DNA of 64,000 nucleotides from Nitrosopumilus sp. b3 (lineage in GTDB: Archaea > Thermoproteota > Nitrososphaeria > Nitrososphaerales > Nitrosopumilaceae): contig NZ_MU078694.1 in NCBI RefSeq assembly GCF_014078525.1, forward strand, positions 248,001 through 312,000, given 5' to 3'. Below are positions 1 through 8,318 of this stretch, piece after piece. The notes beneath the pieces were generated by a model. The model was not told the DNA's origin. It was given only the letters and a program-made list of their open reading frames with translations, and searched no databases. The translations under genes and the position numbers were made by a program. Every line of letters starts with the position of its first letter. Position 1 is the stretch's first letter.

Positions 1-1
1 A

Positions 2-1120
2 ACTTATCTGAGGGGTCATTTACAAAGTCTCAAGGAAACATTACGTGGCTTTGTGAATCTAAATACCCATGTTTACAACATTGAAAATATCAATCATTTG
101 GGAACTACCATCTCAAAGCGATTAAAACATCTTGGATTTAGTGAACATATACACAGGCAGCATGACGTGGGTAATTTTTATTATTTTAAAAATCACTCTG
201 AACCTGAAAATGATGTTTTATTAGTATCCCATCTAGATACACACTATGGTCCAGATGATTTAATCAGTTTCCATGAAGAAAATGATAAAATTGTTGGTTC
301 CGGGATAGCTGAAAGTAAAGGTGGATTGACTGTGATGTTGGGGGCATTACATGCATTAAGATTTGCAAAAAAACTCAAAAAAATCAGATGTGCTGTGTTA
401 CTTACAACTGATGATAGTTTAGGAGGACGGTACAGTAAGAGGTTTGTTAAGGAATACTCTAAAAAATCAAGATATGTCCTTGGATTAAAATCTGCAAGTA
501 AAGATGGTGGAATAATTACGACTTGTTATGGGAGAAGTGATTATCAAATAAGATTTACTAGCACTGCTGAGCAATCAGGTTCTGATATTCATGGGATAAT
601 ACCTGTTTTAGCAAAAAAACTAACTGCAATTGAAAAGCTTTCAAAAGATGAAAAAGATTATCGTTTAAGAACAACATCTGTTATTTCTAAAGGATCTCAT
701 GGGCAAACTCCTAATTTTGCCACATTAACTCTGATATGTAGTTACAAAACAACAAAGTTTGGTGAATTATTGGATACAAAAATCCAAACTATAATGAAAA
801 AAAGAGAAACAGGCTCTCCAAAATTAGATGTTTCAATAAATAAAATTCAAACAAGACCACCAGTAATAGAAGAATCTTCTGATACACAATTTTATGAGTT
901 AGTAGAAGATCTTGCAAAAAAACATGAAATTAAAATTAAAAAACATTCTCAACTAATCTCTTCAGATATTAGCAATGTACCATCTAAACTTCCAGCATTG
1001 GATGGATTTGGACCAGTTGGCCATAACTATCGTTCAACAAAAGAGTATATTGTTCATGACAGCATTGTGGAGAGGGCTGCATTGTTATCTTCAGTATTGT
1101 TCAAATGCGCTGAGAAATAA
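2..1120 (+). CDS. M20-family peptidase/deacetylase-like protein, 5' partial
   Basis: Fold resembles M20 metallopeptidases (CPG2/ArgE/DapE): a first metal motif SHLDTHYG (H60, D62 counted from the GTG at 53), then GSGIAESKGG, a central dimerisation-like region and a C-terminal GPVGHNYRSTKEY segment. A GTG at 53 could start it, but the frame is open back to base 2 and the upstream residues (HLQSLKETLRGFVNLNTH) fit the usual M20 N-terminal helix, so the real start is probably outside the window. Several metal and catalytic positions look replaced: Asp of A-D-M-K-G-G by Glu, the DEE pair by DDS, the C-terminal His by Arg. It may be inactive or may act differently. Substrate unknown. Confidence 0.7.
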   Translation, partial: TYLRGHLQSLKETLRGFVNLNTHVYNIENINHLGTTISKRLKHLGFSEHIHRQHDVGNFYYFKNHSEPENDVLLVSHLDTHYGPDDLISFHEENDKIVGSGIAESKGGLTVMLGALHALRFAKKLKKIRCAVLLTTDDSLGGRYSKRFVKEYSKKSRYVLGLKSASKDGGIITTCYGRSDYQIRFTSTAEQSGSDIHGIIPVLAKKLTAIEKLSKDEKDYRLRTTSVISKGSHGQTPNFATLTLICSYKTTKFGELLDTKIQTIMKKRETGSPKLDVSINKIQTRPPVIEESSDTQFYELVEDLAKKHEIKIKKHSQLISSDISNVPSKLPALDGFGPVGHNYRSTKEYIVHDSIVERAALLSSVLFKCAEK

Positions 1121-1130
1121 TTTTTAATTC

Positions 1131-1268
1131 TTAATTCACTTCACGAATAAACGTATTTTCACCATCTACAAAATTCTTGCAAGTCTCACACAGCCAATAT
1201 GTTGATTTTTCATCCTTCATCCATTTTGGAAGTCTTCTACCTTTACATGTTTTACAAAATAATGACAT
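1131..1268 (-). CDS. Small zinc-ribbon protein (45 aa)
   Basis: Encodes MSLFCKTCKGRRLPKWM... with two CxxC pairs (C5/C8 and C27/C30) spaced like a single zinc ribbon. Convergent with the M20-like gene, whose stop lies 10 nt away. Function unknown; such one-domain zinc ribbons recur throughout this window. Start is ATG. Confidence 0.6.
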   Translation of the reverse strand: MSLFCKTCKGRRLPKWMKDEKSTYWLCETCKNFVDGENTFIREVN

Positions 1269-1322
1269 AATTCCTACTCTTTTTACTTCTATTTGTACCG
1301 GCGTTATTGTCTATTTTGGGAT

Positions 1323-1673
1323 TTATTCATTCCAAATAGATTGAGTCTTGAGCCAAGCAATCAAATCTTTATACAGTTTACTTTTTTGCATGTTTAGAAC
1401 TCCAATTTCTAAATTAGTTGATGATTTGACTGTTTTTGTATACTTTTCATAAACTGCAAAAATTATCTTATCTAGAAACATCTCATTTTGCATCTCTTTT
1501 TTAGCTAATTCCTCGGATTCTGTCATGGCAAAACTTGCAAACAAAACACCATCAACCCAATATGCATTAGCAGCCTCTAGTGATGACATCATTCCAATCA
1601 AATCATCAAGATTTAGTTTGATCATGTCTCGAACGTAAATTCTGTCGTATGGTTTATGCACAAACTCTGTCAT
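1323..1673 (-). CDS. Conserved hypothetical protein, paralogue of the element gene at 10506-10850
   Basis: 116 aa, no recognised domain. Shares an ordered set of motifs with the 114-aa protein at 10506-10850: an N-terminal F-x-x-KPY followed by an (I/V)R segment, a central LE...W-x-(D/N)GVL motif with a nearby TE, and a C-terminal RDF/KDL-(V/I)-x-WLK-x-x-x-(I/F)W. The two are paralogues, one chromosomal and one on the putative integrated element. No signal peptide or membrane segment. Role unknown; a regulatory or nucleic-acid-associated role is only a guess. Confidence 0.75.
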   Translation of the reverse strand: MTEFVHKPYDRIYVRDMIKLNLDDLIGMMSSLEAANAYWVDGVLFASFAMTESEELAKKEMQNEMFLDKIIFAVYEKYTKTVKSSTNLEIGVLNMQKSKLYKDLIAWLKTQSIWNE

Positions 1674-1736
1674 GAAAATTCTCTTTGATAGAGGCTAATG
1701 AGTATTTGGAAATTTTATAACTAGTTTTTCTTTAAT

Positions 1737-1979
1737 ATGATCATGGATGAAAAATCAGAAGATTTACCTGAACATGATCTATTTGTAACAGAGTTCCCAA
1801 AAAAAAATTTTGGAATTGTGGATTATCTTCAGGGTCGTGTGCATTTTGCCCTACTGGATCAAATGAAACTAATGCATACGTCTGGCATGACAAAGATGGA
1901 AATCAAAGAAAAAATCATTTCATCTGTAACTGAAATAATTGATAATTTTGACCCTCAAAAAGAATCAAAAAGTTCTTGA
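1737..1979 (+). CDS. Hypothetical protein (80 aa)
   Basis: Acidic small protein without a recognised domain; the C-terminal half is helical and charged. Two ATG codons (1737 and 1743) could start it. Its 3' end overlaps, tail to tail, the small Cys/His protein on the other strand. No function can be proposed. Confidence 0.55.
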   Translation: MIMDEKSEDLPEHDLFVTEFPKKNFGIVDYLQGRVHFALLDQMKLMHTSGMTKMEIKEKIISSVTEIIDNFDPQKESKSS

Positions 1980-2096
1980 ATCCATTTTGTCTGATTCTGC
2001 CATGATGATTTTGTGGCATTGACAATAGCAATTTGTATGTGGCATATCATGTTCGTTTCTGTATTTGCATTCTTTGGTATGCTCTATCATCGACAT
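1965..2096 (-). CDS. Small Cys/His-rich protein (43 aa)
   Basis: Encodes MSMIEHTKECKYRNEH... followed by a CYCQCH cluster. The four Cys and several His suggest a bound metal. It overlaps the convergent upstream gene by 15 nt. Coding status rests only on ligand spacing and an ATG start. Confidence 0.4.
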   Translation of the reverse strand: MSMIEHTKECKYRNEHDMPHTNCYCQCHKIIMAESDKMDSRTF

Positions 2097-2114
2097 TATT
2101 TGGAATCCTTTAGA

Positions 2115-2507
2115 CTATGCTTTAGTAGGATCACGGCTTAGAATGTTTAGGACGTGCTCTACAATCTGTTTTTGTCCTCCCTGTTGAGTATCAGTTCTTA
2201 CTGAATCTGAACCCATACTGACAAAAATCAGATTCTCATCACCTAATGGAAAAGTCATTCTGGTAATCTTTTCAAATGCTGCAACAGCATATAGTCCATT
2301 ACCAATTTTTGGACTCAATGCTTTTCTTCCCTTCCAAGCAGATGCCGCTCTTTTCAATGAAGATTCTGTCTCTTCTTGAGAAAGATAATTTGTTATTCCC
2401 TCCCTGTGATTTGTAGCAAGTATGTTTCCTTCATTATCTGTAACTATGCTATGTCTGATGTTTGTATCTGAATCCATTATTCTCTTTAAGAGATTTTCAA
2501 AATTCAT
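2115..2507 (-). CDS. Roadblock/profilin-like small protein
   Basis: 130 aa. The N-terminal pattern (FENLLKRIMDSDTNIRHSIV-x-x-x-x-G-N-I-L-A) followed by a helical segment and a beta hairpin (LYAVAAFEKITRM, LIFVSMGSD) resembles the thaumarchaeal roadblock-like or DUF6659-type sensor proteins. The gene at 57037-57423 has the same architecture. These are soluble; partners are unknown, though roadblock proteins commonly modulate small GTPases. Monocistronic on visible spacing. Confidence 0.6.
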   Translation of the reverse strand: MNFENLLKRIMDSDTNIRHSIVTDNEGNILATNHREGITNYLSQEETESSLKRAASAWKGRKALSPKIGNGLYAVAAFEKITRMTFPLGDENLIFVSMGSDSVRTDTQQGGQKQIVEHVLNILSRDPTKA

Positions 2508-2550
2508 GCCAACTATAATGCAAAATATTACTTAAGTAATTCTCAAAACA

Positions 2551-2706
2551 TTATTCCTGATTTTTATATTCAAAATAATCAACAAAGGCATCATTGAGAT
2601 TTTTTAGTAATTTCTCCTCTTTAAATCCTGATTCTTTTAATTCATCCCATGATTTTTCTATCTCTTTTTTCAAAACGTATAATGTTCTTTTATCATCACA
2701 ATGCAT
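2551..2706 (-). CDS. Hypothetical charged protein (51 aa)
   Basis: Starts at ATG (MHCDDKRTLYVLKKEIEK...) and is almost all predicted helix rich in Lys and Glu. No metal motif or membrane segment. Lies between two genes of the same strand with about 36-45 nt gaps. Coding status inferred from codon use and start/stop only. Confidence 0.45.
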   Translation of the reverse strand: MHCDDKRTLYVLKKEIEKSWDELKESGFKEEKLLKNLNDAFVDYFEYKNQE

Positions 2707-2742
2707 ATTGGATTAACCCTAATCTCGAATTTATTGGTGTCT

Positions 2743-3783
2743 CTAAATGACTGATTCTACTGGAATTGAAATTTTCTTTTTTGCAATTTTGACTGAAAGC
2801 CATCCAACTATGGCTCCAGGAATGCTCATCACTCCTAAAATTATACCTAATGTCTCAGAAAACTCTGGAAGTAAATCATAACCTGAAACACCGCTGAATA
2901 CGTAAAACTGGATAAATGCCATGCCGATTAATGGCATACTGAAAATAAGAAAAACAGAACCAACAAGCGCACCTGCAATATTTTCACCATATTTTTTGAT
3001 TTTAATTTTTTTGCAAATAATTGCATCTGCAATTATGGCAAAAATCATCGGCAATACAAACCATGGAAGATACCCCCAAAGAAATTCTGCTGGAATAATA
3101 TTTGATGTTACATTTAGAGTGATGAACACTGCAGTAACTAAAGTTGCACCTCCAAACTTTCTCACTGATTTAGCAGAAGTCCAGAAAATTAATGTGCTAA
3201 AAAACGGCATTGTACTTGCAGCAATTATTATTGCTACATATGGGTCAGGATCTAAATCTAGTGTGTCTCCTGTTGATATTGGTAGTGTAAATTGAAAGAT
3301 AAATCCAATTGTAATGAACCATAAAACTCCATATGCAAAAATTAATGCCGGTTTCACAACTTTGAAATTAAATGGTACTAATCTTGCTAATCCTATGACT
3401 GTTCCAACTGATTGAATTAAAATTCCAGTAATCAATGTCAAATGCGTGGGGCTAAGTAATCCGTCTGTTCCAAACATTTCATGCCAGTAAAAATCTCCGG
3501 GACCTGCAATTATCTGAAATAACCCTCCGATAATCAATAGCTTTAATCCCAGTGCAAAGGATTCTTTTCGAATTTCTTTATTTTTTAACAATGAATATAC
3601 TGCAATGATTGCTGAAATCAATCCTATTCCTACTCCTGAATAGAGTACTCCGTGGGGTGGAGTGAAAAATGATTCTGGCTCTCCTAGTTGATGGCTAGTA
3701 ATGTCCCAACTTCCGCCCCATGTCTGTAAAATCGTCCCAAATAATGCAATAATTAGAATAACTATGATTAGATTATATGACAA
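2743..3783 (-). CDS. Polytopic membrane protein of unknown function
   Basis: 346 aa with about nine hydrophobic segments starting at residue 3. Conserved-looking polar residues lie near membrane borders: W-D-I-T-S-H-Q, FFTPPHGVLYSG, FYWHEMFG and SPTHLTLITG, so His residues cluster on one face as if for metal or haem. I do not recognise the family. No operon partner is evident. The frame on the opposite strand at 2921-3295 is a shadow of the membrane segments. Confidence 0.75.
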   Translation of the reverse strand: MSYNLIIVILIIALFGTILQTWGGSWDITSHQLGEPESFFTPPHGVLYSGVGIGLISAIIAVYSLLKNKEIRKESFALGLKLLIIGGLFQIIAGPGDFYWHEMFGTDGLLSPTHLTLITGILIQSVGTVIGLARLVPFNFKVVKPALIFAYGVLWFITIGFIFQFTLPISTGDTLDLDPDPYVAIIIAASTMPFFSTLIFWTSAKSVRKFGGATLVTAVFITLNVTSNIIPAEFLWGYLPWFVLPMIFAIIADAIICKKIKIKKYGENIAGALVGSVFLIFSMPLIGMAFIQFYVFSGVSGYDLLPEFSETLGIILGVMSIPGAIVGWLSVKIAKKKISIPVESVI

Positions 3784-3849
3784 ATCAACAATTTTCTTAA
3801 AAAATTACTTTATGAATTTTATGAATGAAAAAATTAGGCTTTAGATGTT

Positions 3850-3927
3850 CTAAAGTCCTTCATCAGAGTTTTCTGATTTTTGTTTGCACCAACAGTTAGA
3901 ACTGCATGTGAAATTTAATCCTGACAT
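3850..3927 (-). CDS. Possible Cys-containing microprotein (25 aa)
   Basis: Reads MSGLNFTCSSNCWCKQKSEN... with a C-x3-C-x-C cluster. Its ATG lies just after the TGA of the 23-codon frame at 3929-4000, as in translational coupling. It is very short and could be chance. The surrounding 3784-4163 stretch holds nothing else I can support. Confidence 0.25.
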   Translation of the reverse strand: MSGLNFTCSSNCWCKQKSENSDEGL

Positions 3928-3928
3928 T

Positions 3929-4000
3929 TCAGTCGTCTGAAATGAGCCAAGAGATTCCAATTGCCTCTTCCCATGATGATTGGTTATTGTTATCTTGCAT
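3929..4000 (-). CDS. Possible microprotein (23 aa)
   Basis: ATG-started frame MQDNNNQSSWEEAIGISWL... ending one nucleotide before the next small frame. No domain. Listed only because of the coupled arrangement with the Cys-containing microprotein. Confidence 0.2.
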   Translation of the reverse strand: MQDNNNQSSWEEAIGISWLISDD

Positions 4001-4163
4001 ACTGTAAGTATGGAAATTTTCTATTTAACACAGATGAATGATTTATCAGTATCAATACTATGTACAAATTAGTAGTGATTCTTTATATCTAAAATAGATT
4101 ATTTTTTGTACCCGACCATAAATGGTGAGAAATTCATTTCGATAAAGTTTTGAATCTCACCAT

Positions 4164-4631
4164 TTAATTTTGTAAACTGGCAGTTTTTTCATAAAAATAT
4201 TCTTGCTTTTTCAATTCTTTTTCTGATATTATTCTGCATTTCCTCATGGGGACTAGTCTTGATATTTGCTCATAGGTTTTCATGTCTCGTACATCTGCTG
4301 CATATGCTATTTGAAGTAGTGGTGATTTTTCTTCAATCATGGGCTTTGCTTGCTCATACCCTCCACTTTGCCTCATCCCTGTTCTGAAAAGTCCTACATG
4401 GGTACTGCTTTTTGAAATTTGGGGATCCTCATAGCAGCAAATGGCAAATTCATCATCATCTTTTTCAATAATTGTTAATCTGGTAAATTTGTCACTCCAA
4501 TCTTCTACTTCTTTGGCAATCAAAATGGCTTCTTTTTTATCTTCAAATACTGTTGACACTACTAGTCTGTCTTTTTCATATGCCCATGAAATCCCATAAA
4601 AATTTGTGTGCCAATCAATATCAAAAGACAT
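4164..4631 (-). CDS. Conserved hypothetical protein (155 aa)
   Basis: Soluble, mixed alpha/beta, starts MSFDIDWHTNFYGISWAYE. Several Trp and Tyr in the first 20 residues and a Cys pair (AICCYE) are the only notable features. No recognised motif. Single gene by spacing (flanks of 120 nt or more). Confidence 0.65.
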   Translation of the reverse strand: MSFDIDWHTNFYGISWAYEKDRLVVSTVFEDKKEAILIAKEVEDWSDKFTRLTIIEKDDDEFAICCYEDPQISKSSTHVGLFRTGMRQSGGYEQAKPMIEEKSPLLQIAYAADVRDMKTYEQISRLVPMRKCRIISEKELKKQEYFYEKTASLQN

Positions 4632-4747
4632 GTTTTACATCTAAAAATTATCAAATTAATGCTTTCTAACTTGTCAATTTTATCACATTAGTTACATGAT
4701 GTTGTTATGATCAACAGATTAATCAAATTAGGACTAAAGAGTATGTT

Positions 4748-5152
4748 TTAGGGTTCATCATGCGTAGTTACAGAATGACAATTAGGACATAATCCTTGAC
4801 AATTCCATATTGAATTATTACTTCTATGGCCATCTTTATGATGATATTCCCATCTAGGTGGAACATCACCACATTTTGCACATTTACCATTTTGTCTTCT
4901 TCGTACTTGTCGCTTTTCTTGTTCATTCCAACCACGTCTTTTTCCACTATAACCTCTTTTTTTAATTCTAAATTTGGCAATCCCCATCAACGCAAACACC
5001 ATTACGATTAGTAGGATGGCAGAAGGGTGAGTTTTTGTATTTTCTAATTCTTCAAGATATCCCATAATTGCAATAAGTGGAAGCATAACGCCTGCAACGA
5101 TAATGAATAAGAGTATTCTGGGATTTTTTTTAAATTTAGGTGGAAGTTTCAT
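4748..5152 (-). CDS. HNH endonuclease-like protein with two N-terminal membrane helices
   Basis: 134 aa. Residues about 11-33 and 42-62 are hydrophobic helices; a basic linker follows, then an HNH fold from residue 77: C91-x2-C94, catalytic-type H104-H105-K-D-G, a downstream Asn, and L-C122-P-N-C125-H. The zinc Cys pairs and the HH motif are intact, so nuclease activity is plausible. The membrane anchor is unusual and would hold the nuclease at the cytoplasmic membrane, where it could meet incoming DNA; that role is inference. It sits just outside, or at the edge of, the putative integrated element. Confidence 0.8.
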   Translation of the reverse strand: MKLPPKFKKNPRILLFIIVAGVMLPLIAIMGYLEELENTKTHPSAILLIVMVFALMGIAKFRIKKRGYSGKRRGWNEQEKRQVRRRQNGKCAKCGDVPPRWEYHHKDGHRSNNSIWNCQGLCPNCHSVTTHDEP

Positions 5153-5191
5153 TCAGATACAATTTTTTGTATTATGTATGGACTTAAGCAT

Positions 5192-5578
5192 TTAGAATTT
5201 ATTTTCAGGATTGTAAAAATGAAAAAGATATTCTACCCATCCTATAAAATTATCAAAATGATCTTTTGTTAGCATAGGTTTATCAATTTTTTTGGCTATT
5301 ATGTTGGTAATATGAAACAAGTCGATCTGTGCCATATTTCTATTAGATGCTATCACGCATGCAGTAATCATAAAAATTTCTGCCAATGTAGTGTCACCAC
5401 ATTCTTCTCTAATTGTTTTGGCCAATTTCTCATCATGAAGTGATTTAATGCCTTTCAGAACTCTCCTAGTGAGAATAAATTGATCATCTGTTCCTCTTTT
5501 CATCAAATCAAACGTTATCATCTTCTCAACATAGTCAGTATATTCACTACGAGAAAGTTCAATGGTATTTTTTATCAT
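5192..5578 (-). CDS. Hypothetical protein in ATPase operon (128 aa)
   Basis: Helical soluble protein without a recognised motif. Its ATG overlaps the stop of the 37-aa zinc-finger gene as ATGA, which itself overlaps the P-loop ATPase stop, so the three are translated from one message. Function unknown; probably works with the ATPase. Confidence 0.65.
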   Translation of the reverse strand: MIKNTIELSRSEYTDYVEKMITFDLMKRGTDDQFILTRRVLKGIKSLHDEKLAKTIREECGDTTLAEIFMITACVIASNRNMAQIDLFHITNIIAKKIDKPMLTKDHFDNFIGWVEYLFHFYNPENKF

Positions 5579-5688
5579 TGGATATCCCCTTGTCGTAACA
5601 TTTGTCCATGTCTTTTTTGGATATGCTCTTGAATTACTTCGATATGAAACGAAGCCCTAGGACAGTATGGACATTTATGATAATTCAT
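5575..5688 (-). CDS. C2H2 zinc-finger microprotein (37 aa)
   Basis: Reads MNYHKCPYCPRASFHIEVIQ... with C6-x2-C9 and an H-x4-H pair (H22, H27), the spacing of a single C2H2 finger; single-finger proteins of this type are common in archaeal viruses and plasmids. The start overlaps the upstream ATPase stop (TGATG) and its stop overlaps the downstream start (ATGA), strong support for its being a real gene. Likely DNA-binding. Confidence 0.7.
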   Translation of the reverse strand: MNYHKCPYCPRASFHIEVIQEHIQKRHGQMLRQGDIQ

Positions 5689-6770
5689 CAATTTGATATT
5701 CCCTCGTTAAAGTTTGGCTGTTTGCATGGCAAAAGAATGGTTCTTTGTTCTTTTAATCCGTATTTTTCTGCAAGTTCTTCGAGATTGATGTGTTTTGCAT
5801 CAAAGTATTGTTCAATGTATCTTTCGGCCTGTTGTACTCTTTTTGGTTGAGTGTTGATTCCCTGTCGTAATAATTTTAATTCTATTGCACGTTTGCAAAT
5901 TCCTTTTCCAAATCTCTTTGAAAAATCATATACAAAGTGCTCAAGATTCATTTTAGTTTCTTCTGTCTTTTCAGCCGGATTACATACTTGACAAAGTTTG
6001 TCTTTAAGAATCCATGAAACTTGTGGAGATACAACAAAACGTGTTGTGATTCCATTGTTGTATAACAAAACTCTGAATGGTTCACCATCCTTGTAAGTAA
6101 AGTAATCCCCCCTATTTCCCAATGGAAAAGAAAACTTGTGATACATTCTTGATTGTGCTCTTAGTCTTGCAAATTGATTTATTTTTTGTTGTTGATTCTT
6201 CCCAAGTAATTCTTCCAAATATCTGATTTCTTCTTTTTGGCAATCTGTGTAAAATGTAAAGTTTGAAATTCGTATGAATTTGTCTAGAACTTTCTGTGCA
6301 TGAAAGTTCAAAATCATAATTATTTTTCTGTCTTCGTTGGTTTTACCAATGTGTCTAACTGTTGTAATTTCTGCTTTTAGTCTGTCAAGTGCTGTTTTTC
6401 CAAATTTTGAAACTAATCCACTAAGATCATCAAATACCAATATCTGATTAGATTTTGAGAGTTTTTGGATTGTCGCTGTAAAATCTATCAAGTCCTTATC
6501 CTCAAAAAAATGAACTTCAAAGGTAGGATCTAGAGTATGTAATTGATGAGCCAAAACACCGGCAAGTGTAGATTTTCCAGAACTTGAAGCACCAATCAAA
6601 TTAATTTTCAAAAAACCCATGCTTTTGCTTGATTCGTGAATCTCATTGACACATGCATTGATTGATTGTGATCTTATCATCTCGGCATCTTGCCATTTTA
6701 TAACAACCGGCTTGCCTGTTTTGCTGACTCTGGATTCTTTTCTTTTGATCTGTCTAGTGATTACAGGCAT
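5688..6770 (-). CDS. P-loop ATPase of the integrated element
   Basis: 360 aa. Walker A G60-A-S-S-S-G-K-S-T68 and Walker B I-L-V-F-D-D-L-S (about residues 110-117) are intact; a C-x2-C pair (LCQVCN) sits in the C-terminal third, followed by a helical, possibly winged-helix tail. The spacing of Walker A to B and the following RHIG...MILNFHAQ segment suggest a RecA/AAA-type motor, such as a DNA-packaging, partition or transfer ATPase, but I cannot assign a family. Starts 3 nt after the stop of the zinc-ribbon gene at 6774 and leads the zinc-finger and 128-aa genes. Confidence 0.7.
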   Translation of the reverse strand: MPVITRQIKRKESRVSKTGKPVVIKWQDAEMIRSQSINACVNEIHESSKSMGFLKINLIGASSSGKSTLAGVLAHQLHTLDPTFEVHFFEDKDLIDFTATIQKLSKSNQILVFDDLSGLVSKFGKTALDRLKAEITTVRHIGKTNEDRKIIMILNFHAQKVLDKFIRISNFTFYTDCQKEEIRYLEELLGKNQQQKINQFARLRAQSRMYHKFSFPLGNRGDYFTYKDGEPFRVLLYNNGITTRFVVSPQVSWILKDKLCQVCNPAEKTEETKMNLEHFVYDFSKRFGKGICKRAIELKLLRQGINTQPKRVQQAERYIEQYFDAKHINLEELAEKYGLKEQRTILLPCKQPNFNEGISN

Positions 6771-6773
6771 TTT

Positions 6774-7373
6774 CTAGGAATTTCTATTCTCCTTGAATCC
6801 TAGATCTGCCATGTCTTCACCGTTTTGTGCAATATACTCAATTCTGTAAAGTGCTAATGCGTGTTGTAATTCCTCTAAAAAGTTGTAAAACCATTTATCG
6901 AATTTTGATGAAAAGTTGAGCCTATCTCCTAAACCGATTGAATGTGTTGGACATTCTGGAACAACTCGCCTGTAATATGGTGATTCTAGTTTATCTTTGA
7001 TTATGTTGGTTCTCTGTTGTGATACCCATTTTTCACATTCTGGACATCTCCATTTGTTCGTTGTTTTTTGTTTTGAAATAATTGAATCTGTTGGAGATAA
7101 CAATATCTGACAAACTTGAATATTTGATACTGCTGTTTCTTTCTTACAGAATCCACATTCATAGAATATGTTTTCTTCTGTTTGTTTGTTGTATGCTTCT
7201 GTATCTACTGATACGATGTAATCTTCTGTTAATAATGCATTGATGTTATGAAGTCCAGAAGTTGCACCGTTGTAATCTTTATCTTTTAAACAATTTACCG
7301 CGTATGAACGCCAAAATGTAAAACCCGAAGAAATATCTGGAAGATAACCTGATTTTCCCAAACTACAACACAC
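6774..7373 (-). CDS. Zinc-ribbon protein of unknown function (199 aa)
   Basis: Contains two CxxC knuckles about 45 residues apart (CGFCKKE and RCPECEKW), which together fit one zinc site, then an amphipathic helical C-terminus. Start is a GTG at 7373 inside the motif AAACGGGGTGT; the first residues (MCCSLGKSGYL) are uncertain and a later start is possible. First gene of the ATPase operon. Function unknown. Confidence 0.6.
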   Translation of the reverse strand: MCCSLGKSGYLPDISSGFTFWRSYAVNCLKDKDYNGATSGLHNINALLTEDYIVSVDTEAYNKQTEENIFYECGFCKKETAVSNIQVCQILLSPTDSIISKQKTTNKWRCPECEKWVSQQRTNIIKDKLESPYYRRVVPECPTHSIGLGDRLNFSSKFDKWFYNFLEELQHALALYRIEYIAQNGEDMADLGFKENRNS

Positions 7374-7622
7374 CCCGTTTATGGCGTTTCTTACAATTAC
7401 CTAGTATAGGAATATCCATACGAAATGTATTGAAATCGATATAGATAAGACGGGTACTTACTCATAAAAATAATTATTTTTTTATTTTATTGGATAACTG
7501 TTTGTGCCTAATTCATGCAAATTAGTCAATGCTAATTTGATATGCTGTTACTTATGAAAAAACTTTGAATTAATTGTTTTATTGTCATAAACAAAAGAAA
7601 AAGAGTGTGATTTAGCCTATTA
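7374..7622. other. Intergenic region, no gene seen
   Basis: About 250 nt of AT-rich DNA upstream of the ATPase operon. It should contain that operon's promoter. I see no convincing reading frame or strong hairpin. Confidence 0.4.
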
Positions 7623-7934
7623 TTATGCCAATAGTACCGGTTCTTTCTTTAGATGTTTGGTAAAAGCATCTACTTCTTGGGATGTTGTTTTAGGCTTTGT
7701 TGTTTTTCTATAACCTAGTGCACATTGTATGCAGATAAAACCATCAAGAGATGATTTACTAACAGAATAACATACAGAAACACCATTCCATTTACTATGA
7801 GTTAATGGTATGTCGCATCTGTCACATCTAGCATTTGATTTACTACCTTTGTGAACTATTCCGATAAAACCTCGTTTTCTCATTGGTTTGAAAAGAAGTT
7901 GTAATTTTTTAAAACGGGTTATCGTTAGGATCAA
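7623..7934 (-). CDS. Zinc-binding protein (103 aa)
   Basis: Has CDRCDIPLTH and a later F-I-C-I-Q-C-A pair, giving a four-Cys zinc site, with a basic N-terminus. Sits directly beside the iteron-like array, reading away from it, so it is a candidate array-binding (replication or copy-control) protein; that is inference from position and charge only. No known family recognised. Confidence 0.55.
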   Translation of the reverse strand: MILTITRFKKLQLLFKPMRKRGFIGIVHKGSKSNARCDRCDIPLTHSKWNGVSVCYSVSKSSLDGFICIQCALGYRKTTKPKTTSQEVDAFTKHLKKEPVLLA

Positions 7935-8010
7935 ATGAACCTAACGGATGATGGTTAATTTCTAAATAATGGAAATCAGATCAGACATTTTTAAAATCTC
8001 ATTAAAGATT

Positions 8011-8262
8011 TGACAACATCAAATGCCATTTGACAACATCAAATTAATTTCAATGTTGTCAATTTTCTAGGCGTGGGCTAGGCGTGGTGACAACATGACA
8101 ACATTGACAACCCATATTTGATGAGAAATTCACACAACCTATTTTTTTCCAAAAAACTTTTCATAAAAATGATGTTGTCATGCTTGTCAATGTTGTCATT
8201 AAATACTCTAGGCATAAAATACTGACAACATCAATTTTCATTTCTTGTTGTCAATGTTGTCA
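8011..8262. repeat. Iteron-like array of TGACAACAT repeats in both orientations
   Basis: Within 250 nt of gene-free DNA the 9-mer TGACAACAT or its complement ATGTTGTCA occurs at 8011, 8031, 8053, 8088, 8096, 8172, 8190, 8223 and 8254, with further partial copies (TGACAAC at 8105, TTGTCA at 8184, TTGTTGTCA ending 8252). Two tandem copies of CTAGGCGTGG start at 8067 and 8078, with CTAGGC again at 8208, and an A-tract follows at 8263. Clustered short repeats next to a replication ATPase gene are typical of plasmid or viral origins; an operator array is the main alternative. Confidence 0.75.
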
Positions 8263-8318
8263 AAAAAAAAATAAAAATGTCTGATTTGTAGTATATAAAA
8301 GAAATATGCTAGTTTTTG

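Noticed and set aside
2921-3295. 124-codon frame antisense to the membrane protein
   Set aside because: Mirror of hydrophobic codons in the membrane gene at 2743-3783.
8011-8262. CRISPR array
   Set aside because: Repeats are 9 nt, in both orientations and irregularly spaced, with no unique spacers of constant length and no cas genes.
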